Origin: Candidatus Roizmanbacteria bacterium GW2011_GWA2_35_19
GTDB taxonomy: Bacteria; Patescibacteriota; Microgenomatia; UBA1406; GWC2-37-13
Direction: 5' to 3'
DNA: 38,472 nt
NCBI GenBank assembly: GCA_000990565.1
Contig: LBQC01000006.1
Location: 1-38,472, forward strand
The translations under genes and the position numbers were made by a program. The first letter of the stretch is position 1. Each line of letters begins with the position of its first letter. Positions 1 through 9,400 of this stretch are shown piece after piece. The notes under the pieces are model-generated. The model saw nothing but the letters and a program-made list of their open reading frames with translations. It ran no database searches and was not told the origin of the DNA.

Positions 1-112
1 AGTTAGTAGTAAGGTTTAGAAGCGTGTCAAGAAGGTTGATATTGGAAATTAGAAAAAAACCTTTCATCCAACCTCTATTATCATAACCCGTTTCCATACC
101 TAATCACTATTT
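1..112. repeat. Intergenic hairpin repeat, family D
   Basis: The stretch pairs a purine-rich left half (aaggtttagaagcgtgtcaa, then ggaaattagaaa) with a pyrimidine-rich right half (aacccgtttccatacc, then attttccattta). It forms a long imperfect hairpin just downstream of the wzy-like gene stop. The same arrangement recurs at 22376-22497 between nusG and rplK, and in frame inside the giant fibre gene (10436-10558) and acetyl-CoA synthetase (35020-35135). It may act as a transcription terminator here, which is inference. Confidence 0.6.
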
Positions 113-117
113 TCCAT

Positions 118-2079
118 TTATTTGGCTTCAGGGCTTGCTTCTTTTGGTAGCTCCAGTCTTGGGTCAATTTGGGTAGTCGGTGGGGTCGGTAAATTCAAAC
201 TACTCGGTTGATTATCTATTTCCAATTGATTAACTTGATCTTCTTCTTTTGGAAGCATCTTTTTAAAATTTTCAAGCTCTTTTTCCACCTTTTCATAATC
301 TGCCTTATTAGCCTTTGAATCAAGTAATTTTAAAGTTGCCTGTAAAGCATTGACAGCCAAAGGATAATTTTTTTTCTGGAAATGAGCCCAAGCGTAGTTA
401 TAGTTAGCATTTGGCCAGTTAGGTTTAAGAGCAACTGCCTGCTCAAAAAATCTGAGAGCATCATCATATTTGTTTAAAGAATAATAAACTCCTCCGAGGC
501 CGACCCGGTAAACTGGGTTTTGCGGATCAGCGAGTATTGCCCTTTGATAAGCGGAGATTGTCCAAACATCAGCTCCCTTTGCAACGTTAATAATATTTGA
601 ATAAATCTGGGCCAACCCTTGCCAATTGCCGGCCTTTTGCGGATTTAAAGAAACAACCGCTTTCGCCTCGGCAATTGATGATTGAATGGCCTGGGTAATT
701 ATTTGACGGTCTTGTTCAGTAATTTTTTTTGTATTTTTTTGAACAAGATTATTAGCGATCAAAAGATTTGTCTGGGCAAAGTTACTTCTAAATCTTTCAA
801 TAAAAGGATTTAAAATAATTGCTTGCCTTTGGCTGTCATAGACAACCTTAGCGTTATTGGCAACTACTCCGTTGATTGATTTTTTGAAAAAATATTCAGA
901 TGCGTATGATCGGCCAAGAAGATAACCAGATGAACCTACTAAACCCAAAGAAATAACAACGATGCCAAGATAGATAGGTAATAGATCTGATAAATCAATT
1001 GTAGAGACAGTGACCTGTACATGGTAATTTATTAAACCCAACGTTACAAAAAATAAAAACCAAACGATTAATGAAGGAGGGAGGAAAAATAAACAAATAA
1101 GCAAATAAACAAATAAATAAATGAATTGCTTCATTGTTTCATTGCTCCATTGTTTGATTGTTTGTTTGAACACCGAAAAAACCAACAGACCAAACGTCAA
1201 TAAACCAAAAATACCGGTTTCGGTGAGAATTTGCAAAATAGCCGAACGGGAAAGATTAAATGAATGAACCTGCCACAAAGCCGATTGATTATAAGCAAAA
1301 TCTTTTACACGAGTGAAAATTGCCGAAAAATTATCGGGACCGATACCAAATATGGCCGTCTGTGGATTTTTTAAGATCTCCAGGGCGGCGAACCAGGAAA
1401 GCCGGAACGGAGGTAATAGGAACCCACCTTCGCCAAGGCTTCGGCGGGCAAAGAGAGAATAAACAATTAGAAAAAGGGCGAGGAAATTGATAATCAATGT
1501 CATCCCCCTGAAAAGGGGGATCCAGGAAATTTTAGTCTGGATTCCCTCCTTCGAGGGAATGACATGGGGACGTAGGAATGACACAATTCCCCAAACAACA
1601 AAAAAACCTAATAATATATAAAAGACGATTGTTGTCAAAGAAAGAATAAGAGAAGAAACCTTCGTTATATAAGGTCCGACCTTATCAGATAAGGACGAAC
1701 CTTTCTGATGGGATAAATAGAAATACAAAATTACCAACGAAATCATCGCTACCAATCCAAAACTTGGATTTAACAATGCCTGGACTTTATTGATTGAGGA
1801 AAATAATGTAGATAAAATAACGGTCGTTAAAAAAAGAAGAATTGAGTTATCAAAAGAATTTTTTTCCCAAGAAATTTTTTTTGTAAAAACAATTTGAATT
1901 GTAGAAATAAAAATAAGTAACAAAACTCCAAACCCTAAAAAATATAACTTATTTGTCACAAAATATTCTTGTGTTGTATTAAGGAAAAAGAACGGAAACA
2001 AAAATATTAAGCCATTAAGAAGAAAAAAATTTATTTTTTGGAATATTTTTTCCATATTCAAAAACATAATATATAACAA
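118..2079 (-). CDS. O-antigen ligase/Wzy-like polytopic membrane protein with C-terminal TPR
   Basis: This is probably a glycan ligase or polymerase of the O-antigen ligase superfamily acting at the cytoplasmic membrane. The N-terminal two thirds hold multiple hydrophobic helices. A WaaL/Wzy-type block reads GIGPDNFSAIF, then WQVHSFNLSRSAILQILTET and GIFGLLTFG. Residues about 480-590 form TPR-like helices (PVYRVGLGGVYYSLNKYDDA, then FFEQAVALKPNWPNANYNYA). Two repeat-derived peptides are embedded: residues about 173-194 (VIPSKEG...PLFRGMT, from 1499-1563) and the KQTIKQWSNETMKQFIYLFV stretch (from 1088-1169). The 2079 start overlaps the upstream prepilin by 22 bp; ATGs at 2067 or 2055 are equally possible, and 2055 follows the prepilin stop. 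The prepilin gene lies directly upstream on the same strand. Substrate unknown. Confidence 0.72.
   Translation of the reverse strand: MLYIMFLNMEKIFQKINFFLLNGLIFLFPFFFLNTTQEYFVTNKLYFLGFGVLLLIFISTIQIVFTKKISWEKNSFDNSILLFLTTVILSTLFSSINKVQALLNPSFGLVAMISLVILYFYLSHQKGSSLSDKVGPYITKVSSLILSLTTIVFYILLGFFVVWGIVSFLRPHVIPSKEGIQTKISWIPLFRGMTLIINFLALFLIVYSLFARRSLGEGGFLLPPFRLSWFAALEILKNPQTAIFGIGPDNFSAIFTRVKDFAYNQSALWQVHSFNLSRSAILQILTETGIFGLLTFGLLVFSVFKQTIKQWSNETMKQFIYLFVYLLICLFFLPPSLIVWFLFFVTLGLINYHVQVTVSTIDLSDLLPIYLGIVVISLGLVGSSGYLLGRSYASEYFFKKSINGVVANNAKVVYDSQRQAIILNPFIERFRSNFAQTNLLIANNLVQKNTKKITEQDRQIITQAIQSSIAEAKAVVSLNPQKAGNWQGLAQIYSNIINVAKGADVWTISAYQRAILADPQNPVYRVGLGGVYYSLNKYDDALRFFEQAVALKPNWPNANYNYAWAHFQKKNYPLAVNALQATLKLLDSKANKADYEKVEKELENFKKMLPKEEDQVNQLEIDNQPSSLNLPTPPTTQIDPRLELPKEASPEAK
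1088..1169. repeat. AT-rich aaataaac-type repeat inside the wzy-like gene
   Basis: Near-tandem aaacaaataagcaaataaac units are followed by an inverted, related run (ttcattgtttcattgctcc, then ttgattgtttgtttg). The segment is in frame and on the minus strand encodes KQTIKQWSNETMKQ followed by the hydrophobic FIYLFVYLLICLFF. A closely similar repeat at 13908-14045 encodes the hydrophobic core of another protein's signal peptide. Confidence 0.65.
1499..1563. repeat. GTCAT-ended palindromic element, copy 1 (in frame in wzy-like gene)
   Basis: The 65-nt element begins gtcatccccctg and ends cgagggaatgac. Each half is itself a small palindrome (ccccctgaaaaggggg; ttccctccttcgagggaa). Its outer 27 and 25 nt match, base for base, the reverse complement of the copy at 4076-4138 inside the giant fibre gene; only the central 11-13 nt differ. 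It is read through without disrupting the frame. Confidence 0.9.
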
Positions 2080-2729
2080 CTAAGATCAGAATAGATAATT
2101 ATATCAGGAAAACTTTCCTTGCAGGTTGCATAATTACTTTTGCAGACATTACAACCTTGAACTGTTTCTCGGTATACGCTTTGTTCAGGTTGACATTCAA
2201 CAAATTGTGGAGTTGGAGTTGGGGCACTACTATTTCCAATGCTGGTATTGGGACTGGAAACTCCATAATTATAACTATAGTCCGGTTCAGGTCCACAACC
2301 ACCGGCGCATCCAACAGAAGCAATCACAGGATCGGCAGTATTGGACAAAGTCGTATAAATTCTATACCAGGATGGGCAACTGGCATCGTCGACTTGATAC
2401 AAATATTTTTTTATAGGTTGTTGAGGATCACAGGGAAGTTGTGAAAGGTATGGATTGAAATCCGGGGAGTTCGCATCATTACCGCAGATATTGCATGGAA
2501 TTACACCAGTATCGTTGTAGCAAATCTCACTTGGCCGGGGATAACAATCTTTATCGTTATAATAATCTTCTAAAACTTTACTTAGTTGAGCTAATTCCTG
2601 TTTTCTTTTAGTGTCTTGGCTTTTCTCTATTTGTTTTTTCGGATTAAGGGTGATTAGGGCAATTACTGCCAAAAGAATGATCAGACTAATGACGATCATA
2701 ATCTCCATGAGGGTAAACCCTTTTTTCAT
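2058..2729 (-). CDS. Type IV prepilin / pseudopilin-like protein
   Basis: The N-terminus MKKGFTLMEIMIVISLIILL is a textbook class III signal: processing is expected after Gly4, giving a mature protein that begins with Phe and has Glu at position 5, followed by a hydrophobic helix. The globular part (residues about 45-223) is Cys-rich (about 14 Cys, with CxxC-like pairs) and has a Ser/Thr/Pro linker near residues 155-172 (SSAPTPTPQ). It would be processed by a prepilin peptidase and assembled by type IV pilus machinery, neither of which lies in the window. Its start codon overlaps the stop of the upstream four-helix-bundle gene by 4 bp, so the two are probably translationally coupled. ComEA/ComEC genes 15 kb away suggest a link to DNA uptake. 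Confidence 0.88.
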   Translation of the reverse strand: MKKGFTLMEIMIVISLIILLAVIALITLNPKKQIEKSQDTKRKQELAQLSKVLEDYYNDKDCYPRPSEICYNDTGVIPCNICGNDANSPDFNPYLSQLPCDPQQPIKKYLYQVDDASCPSWYRIYTTLSNTADPVIASVGCAGGCGPEPDYSYNYGVSSPNTSIGNSSAPTPTPQFVECQPEQSVYRETVQGCNVCKSNYATCKESFPDIIIYSDLSCYILCF

Positions 2730-3355
2730 ACTTTTATTTTACTAATTCTTAATTTATTTTCCAGTGACTCAACTAATTTTCGAAGTAGCCAATCAGTTTT
2801 ATTAATTAGTTCTATAAAGATTTCGTAAGTCAAATCATGAGCAGTAACATTGTTTAAAGGAGGATAAAGGAGAGTTATAGGATGGTAATTAAAATCCTTT
2901 ATCTTCCTGTAATTTCCTTTATTCTCCTTTAATCCCTTATTCAATTCTCCAAGATTAATACCAATTCCTACCAAGCTTGATCCTGGGCTTGATTGAAGAA
3001 ATTTATCCTCGGTCAATTCCCTTACATCTCCCTTGACTTCCTCCAGACTTCCCTGACTGTAACCTATAAATTGAAGATATTCTGACGTGGTGGTCCTTTT
3101 ATAACCTTCCTCAATATTCCGGACAACGCTTCTTGCTGCGTCGTCTACTTGAGATTTTCTCCGGTATTCAGACTTTGGTAAGGACTCGGTAAATTTTCTA
3201 ATGAAAAATCGTAAAAGGACAGCATTAGACCAGGGTACAAGATATTTATAACCATCGGGATCGGTCCACGCCCGCGAACTGCTTTGAGGATTTTTTGTTT
3301 CTTCAATCTCCCTCAGAGTTTTTTCTACTAGCTGTTGTGAAATAGATTTATCCAT
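2726..3355 (-). CDS. Four-helix-bundle protein (23S rRNA-IVP/S23-like family)
   Basis: The signature of this family is visible at residues about 70-115: DDAARSVVRNIEEGYKR, then TTSEYLQFIGYSQGSLEEVK. Family members are small (about 110-130 aa), are often annotated as four helix bundle proteins, and have no established function. This one is longer (209 aa) because of an N-terminal extension with YLVPWSNAVLLRFFIRK and because a repeat element (2856-2943) adds a peptide at residues about 138-167 (LKENKGNYRKIKDFNYHP) in the predicted loop before the last helix. A sister copy of the repeat lies immediately upstream of its start (3358-3459). Confidence 0.8.
   Translation of the reverse strand: MDKSISQQLVEKTLREIEETKNPQSSSRAWTDPDGYKYLVPWSNAVLLRFFIRKFTESLPKSEYRRKSQVDDAARSVVRNIEEGYKRTTTSEYLQFIGYSQGSLEEVKGDVRELTEDKFLQSSPGSSLVGIGINLGELNKGLKENKGNYRKIKDFNYHPITLLYPPLNNVTAHDLTYEIFIELINKTDWLLRKLVESLENKLRISKIKV
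2856..2943. repeat. Family E hairpin repeat inside four-helix-bundle gene
   Basis: The left arm aaaggaggataaaggagagt pairs imperfectly with the right arm tcctttattctcctttaatc around ggatggtaattaaaatcc. The same arrangement occurs between genes at 3358-3459. Here it is read in frame. Confidence 0.8.
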
Positions 3356-3357
3356 AT

Positions 3358-3459
3358 CTCCTTGTCCTTTAAGTGATTTTAAAGGATTGTAAAGGAAAGT
3401 TAAAGGATGGTTTATTATCCTTTAGTTTCCTGTAGTCTCCTTTAATCTCCTTTAATTAA
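3358..3459. repeat. Family E hairpin repeat, intergenic copy
   Basis: This copy fills the gap between the giant gene and the four-helix-bundle gene and includes the giant gene's stop codon. The left half reads attttaaaggattgtaaagg and the right half tcctttaatctcctttaatt, around ggatggtttattatcc. It is the clear relative of the in-frame copy at 2856-2943. Confidence 0.8.
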
Positions 3460-6400
3460 TAATAAGCCAATTAAATTTAATTGGTACGGACGATGGTGTA
3501 TTAGAAATGACTTTAAAGTATGACTTGGTTCCAATAATTTTTTCTCCGACTGATAGTTGAGAGATAGAAACAGTTGAAGAAGTTGGAGTTAAATAAATCA
3601 GTGAGCTTTCTTTAATGTTGTTGTTATAAATTATAATTTCGCTGGAATTTTCCGGTAAAATTCCCAAGCCGGCGCTTGAGGTAGCCGTCTCAATCGCCGG
3701 GGCGAAGATCCCGTTTTGGGTAAAATTATCCGGGGCGGCGATCACGGCGGAATTAGTGGAGATATTGTTAATTGTTAAATTGTTGATTGCTAAATTGTTA
3801 ATTGTAACCTGTCCATCGTCTGTCAGTGGTTTGATTTCGTTCGTCCGTATCCCGCCTTCTGCAATTAGCTCACCCTTTGTGGTGATCGTTCCGTCTTTGG
3901 CGATTATCACCGCCCCGTCAAGCAGATTAATTGTTGAAAGAGCAGAAAGTTTTAATTCGGACGCTAGGGAAATAATTGAATTTTGATCAATTAGGGTGGT
4001 ACCAACGAGGAGGGAATTACTGACGGAAACGTTGTATAAATTGGAATTTCCGGTGACAGTTAGATTTTCAAAAGCGTCATTCCCTCGAAGGAGGGAATCC
4101 ATTTCTTGAGACTGGATCCCCCTTTTCAGGGGGATGACAGAAGATGAAATATTCTGGTAATTGGTCGGGTCGGGCATGGATTGATTCTGAATGTCCGCAA
4201 TTAACTTTTGGACATCATTGATATTTGATGATAGAGAATCAATTGTCCCAGATTCAATTTCACCGGCAATTAATTTCCCAGAAATTGAGGCCTCGTTGGT
4301 CGTTAACGTGTCTGAAGCGAGATTGCCAGAGACGGTCGCATCATTATCAATTTTCAGAGAATCGGCGATTATTTGCCCGGAAAATGAGGCATTACCAACG
4401 GCATCGATCACGACCGCTGATTTTCCTTCAAGGCCTTTGATGATTAATTTGGCTAATTTACCGGCATTAGGGTCGACACCGGGGTCGACCCCTACGTCGT
4501 CATTTAAATCAATTGTTAAATCACTGTTTTGCGGTTTTATTTCATTCGTTTGTACAATATTTAATTTGGCTGTTCCTGTTGCAATTAAATCCGTAGTTTC
4601 AACAACAGGTGAGACTATTTTTTCCTGGACTAAAATATTTTTCGCGACCAATAAATTATCAACTAATATATTTTCCGTCTCTATTAATCCTGACTTAATT
4701 TTCCCCACCATTAATTCTGAAAAGGCCCCTATGCGAGTAACTATCTCTCCGGTATTTAATTTAACATTGTAAATTTGATTATTGAAAATTGATTGAAAAT
4801 TTTCCGCCTGGTTTCCATCATAAACATACGGCGTTTGGCTATCGTTTTTTATCTGTAAATCACCCATTGAGGTAATATTCAAATCAGCTAGTTGGCCAGA
4901 AAGAGAAGAAATTTGTATTTGCTGTTCTTGGATAGCTTTTGTGAGGACGGGAATAAGACCTGTTGTATTGAGTTGTTTATATCCATTATCTTGATCAATA
5001 CTAACCAAATTAGGGATCAGCGTTTCAACTTCTTGGGCAATAAAACCAAGGTTTTTATAAATTGAAGCTCCGCTTTTCCAGTTAAAATCTACTGGTCTTA
5101 AGTTCATAATAGTATCTAGGCCAAAAGAAGTGTCTTCAATATCCTGTTTTAGCCGGACATCTGAAGTACAAGAAATAGTACCTCCAGTTGCCAAAGTACA
5201 ACCAGTGGTGTTATCACTTAAGAATCTGGCAATGACTCCATTTTCCGGAGCCAAAACATCAAGAAAGTATGCAGGTACTAATCGTCCAATACCCACTCTT
5301 CCAGTATCAGAAATAACAGTATTGACGGCTCTTCGATAGATATAAACATTATCAATATAACCGTTAAAATTAATGTCCGGAGTAAAAATTATATCTGTGT
5401 TATTGGCTGTAGCGTCGAAGGTAAGATCATATGATCCATTGGCACTAATTGCATCGTGAGCTGCCGTTCCAACTTTTGGAGTGACAGTGCCGGCTGTTCT
5501 TCCTCCCATATCAAAAGTCATTCTATATATTTGATTATTATCAATATAGCCGTCTGTTAAATTACAAGATAAATCTGCAGTATTTAATACGGTATGAAGG
5601 GCCGTCCCACCAGAACGAGCCCAGCCGGCACCGTATGTCCAGCATGTTGTAGCATTTGTGAAAGTAATATCATCAGCATCTTGGTCGTTAAGATTAGCTG
5701 ATTCGACCGCTTGAACCTCTATGGCGTTACCTGAAGGAGTATCAACATCAGCTAATATTTCTAATGTAGCCGTAGGTGCAGAAGTACCGATTCCGACGTT
5801 GCCGCCATTTGGTTGGATAATCACATAACTGGAAGTTTTTGTAGCATTACTAGTCCCGTCAAGAATAAGGTTTCCACTAGCAGCATTCGATCCATAGATA
5901 GTTGCATTATCAGCAGTAAAGGTAAGCTCGGTAGCCCCACCCCAAGCAACTGCAGATGAAGTTGTTAGTGTGGCAAGCGAGGAGGCGGTGATTGTAGTAC
6001 CACTAAGGGTAAGGTTACCTCCTAGAGATGTTAAGTTGTTTCCGGATACTGTGAAAGTGTTGTCTAGAGTTGTAGCTCCATGTAAAGTTAATGTTCCTGG
6101 AGTGGTGGTAGAACCAATAACGTTGACTGAAGAAGCTCCGGTTCCAAGCGTGGTGCTTCCCGTTGAATTAAGAGTACCAGCAACATCAAGTAAATAACTT
6201 GGAGTGGCGTCACCGATGCCGACGTTGCCTCCTGTAAAGAGGGCAGAGTAGGTAGCATTACTGAAAGTGGCAGTTCCAGTAAATGTATTGGCAGATGTAC
6301 CGGTTTGGGTGTAGACTCCATTATTTGTAATCCCTGTTATTCCGGTCATGGCTCCGGTAGTTGAAATATCCCAATCATTTGAGTTTAATGACAAGGTTCC

Positions 6401-9400
6401 TGCATTACCAATAGTAATAACATCTACACCGGTTGCGCCGGTGCCAATATTAATAGTGTCTATTCCAGTACCTGTACCAAGGTTTAAAGTTCTAGCTACG
6501 TTTGATGCCCCAACATTAATTATCTGGGAAGCATCAATAGAGTCAAGCGTTACGGTACCCGTAGTTGTTTGCAGGGTTAGACCTGTGGCGCCTAAAATAC
6601 CCAATGTTCCGTCGGCAGTGATATTGTCACCATTAACTGCCAGATCACCAGCAGTGGTAATATTACCCGTTGCCCCTGCGACCTGGAATAAATCGCCGTC
6701 ACCAACTGTGAAGGTGGCAAGCGGCGTGGTGTCACCGATCCCGACGTTGCCACCAATAGCTAATAGGGCATAACCAGATGTAGTTTCAAACAAGCCGGCC
6801 GTACCGCCCGCACTGGAATATCCCTGTACACCATATCCTGAAACGGTTGATCCAATGACTCCATTACCTGTACTGGAATATCCCTCGACACCGAAACTTG
6901 AACCTACTCCATATATGCCTGTTCCGCCGGTGCCATATACACCGTAAATAGAACCATCAGCGCGAACACCATGCGCTGTGCCTGCACCATAAATAGCAGC
7001 ATTGGAATCTCCAACTCCTCCAACACTTAATTTTGATAATGGGGCAGTCGTTCCAATCCCAACGTTTCCGCCAGCGAAAATTGCCGCATAATTAGCATCT
7101 GCTCCGGTTGGTGATTCTACATAAAGTCCGTATTTGGTGGAAGTTCCATTAGTTGATGAAGTACCATTGGCTATATATAAGCCATATTGGTTGACAGTAC
7201 CAAAATCTCCAGCATGAGACGCATTAGTCGTAATATATTCCCCATATACATGAGTAGTACCGGCTGTAGTTGGAGCGCCCCCGGTGCCGGTAATCGTATT
7301 GTATATTCCATAGACATTCTTTGTTGCTGCCGTATCCAAAGCTCCAGTGTTACTGACTTTGTTATAAATACCAAAATCAGTATTAGCTAATGCTATTGCG
7401 TCAGTCATATAATTAAAGATACCCGTTGAAGAATTAGCATTGGTTGAATTACTATTGATGGTTCTAATGTAAAGGTTATTTCCGCTTTGACCTACACCGG
7501 TTGTGTCAATAGTGGCTTCAGAATATATAAGACCCGTATTTGTACCACCAGAGTTTCCAACATCTGAGGCGATTTTTAATCCAGCGTCAGTCACTCCAGC
7601 TGTACCTCCTGAAGGACCGGTTATTACAAGTTGTGAGCCTGTGGTTAAGGCAGTGGCAGACAAAGTCAAAATATCACCGGTCGTGACAGAATTGGCTGTA
7701 ACTCCGGCAATAGTACCCGATGTACCAATGCCGGTGTTAGTTATCAGAAAATCCCCGCCCGTAGTTAATGTTGAATCAATATCGAGTTTAGCATCAGGTG
7801 AAAGATCATTTATTCCTATACTTCCGGCGATTAACAAAGAACTCCCAGTGTTAGCGGGATCAAGATAGTAAGAAGTGCTGGTTTTGTCGTAAAAAACCTC
7901 ACCGGTGACCGTGCCTGTAGTATCGATATTTCCAGAAGTATCAACTGAAAAAGCATCAGCTGTCCCGGCTTTAAGAGTCCCTGATGCGTCAAAATCTCCG
8001 GTCACAGCTATCGTCCCATTTGTATCATTATCTATTTTTTCTCCATTAGCAAAGGTAATATCTCCGCCTGCACCTGTGTTGAATGTTAACCCAGTTGTTC
8101 CTTGGATAACCAGATCTCCAAGTGCGGTTAAAGTTGTTGAAGAGAAAGTTGCATAATCAGTTCCTGATCCATCCTCAAGTGTAATAGTTCCGTCCGTTTG
8201 ATTATGTATCTGCTCAGCATTTTCAAGTTTTAATTCAGCCGTTCCAATATCCGCAGCATCAAAATTAATTCCATATGTGAAGTCGATCCCAGCTGCTCCA
8301 GTATCAAATCTGATGGCATTTTGCACCATATCATTACCATCATTATTAGCTAAAGTAAGAAGAGCATCTAAACCCTCATCAACATCACTAGCTCCATTGG
8401 TAGCTTGAGATAAGGAAAGGAGGACTTGATCCTGATCTCCTGTACCCGTCGTATCTTCTCCCTGAGCAGTCAAGCTAAAGTGCGTTGCTGCAGTATCAGC
8501 GCCTGAATCCCAGTTGAAAGTGCTATTGTAAGTCGCCATCGTCAAGGTTAGATCAGCAGCTGGGTTATCAATTTCATTCCAAGGGATGGTTCCCGAAAAT
8601 ATTCCATATATGGTTCCGTCAACTTCAAGATTTCCTTCAATATATAAATCATCATCACTATCTACATTTGAAGCTCCCGTGGTTGAATCTCCAATCACAT
8701 TGTAGGCAACGTCGGTTGAGCCGGAACCACCAATGTTTAAAACATCGCCGTCAGCCAATACAACCTGTTCAATAGTTCCTCCTCCGGCAGCGTCTATCGT
8801 CAAATCACCAGTTGATGAAACGGTAAAACCTGAATAAACAGTTCCGTCCGTATATGTTAGTCTTAACTGCTCTCCAGAAGTTGCCAAGGAATCCAGCTTG
8901 GCATCAGGGCCAGTTGTTCCAACACCAACACTCGCTGAACTACCAGAGAAAATATGATCACCATCAAATGGATTATAAGTTATTGTTCCATCCACTCCAA
9001 AAGTGATACCGGCATTGTAGTATTTGACTCCCGTTCCTGCCGCTCCTGTTAACTGTAAATCGTCGTTTGTATTTATTTCCCCAACAACTTGAAGTTTATA
9101 AGTAGGAGCTGTCGTTCCAATTCCCATATTTCCATTTTCCACAATCAAGCCATAGTTATTGGTAGCACCAGAGGCGGAGAAATAGCCACCGACGTTGGTG
9201 GAAGTGGTTCCGGTGTTGGTCACAGCAGAGTAGAGTCCATAGGCAGTATGGGAAGCATTGGCGTTGGTGCCTGATCGGCTGATATCCAAAAGTTTAGAAA
9301 CTCCACTGGCTCCTCCGGCTGTCGAGGTGGAGGATAAGTCAAACAAAGTACCGGTGGTTAAACCGGTGGAGGAAAGAGCAAAAGCATCTTCTGTTGTGAT

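Noticed and set aside
4191-4772. 193-aa plus-strand ORF opposite the giant gene, and other long antisense ORFs (6348-6773, 7503-7868)
   Set aside because: They are shadows of a long low-complexity minus-strand gene; no start signals or protein-like motifs.
6088-7390. Overlapping ORFs inside the fibre repeats
   Set aside because: Repetitive codon usage of the fibre creates open alternative frames; composition is not protein-like.
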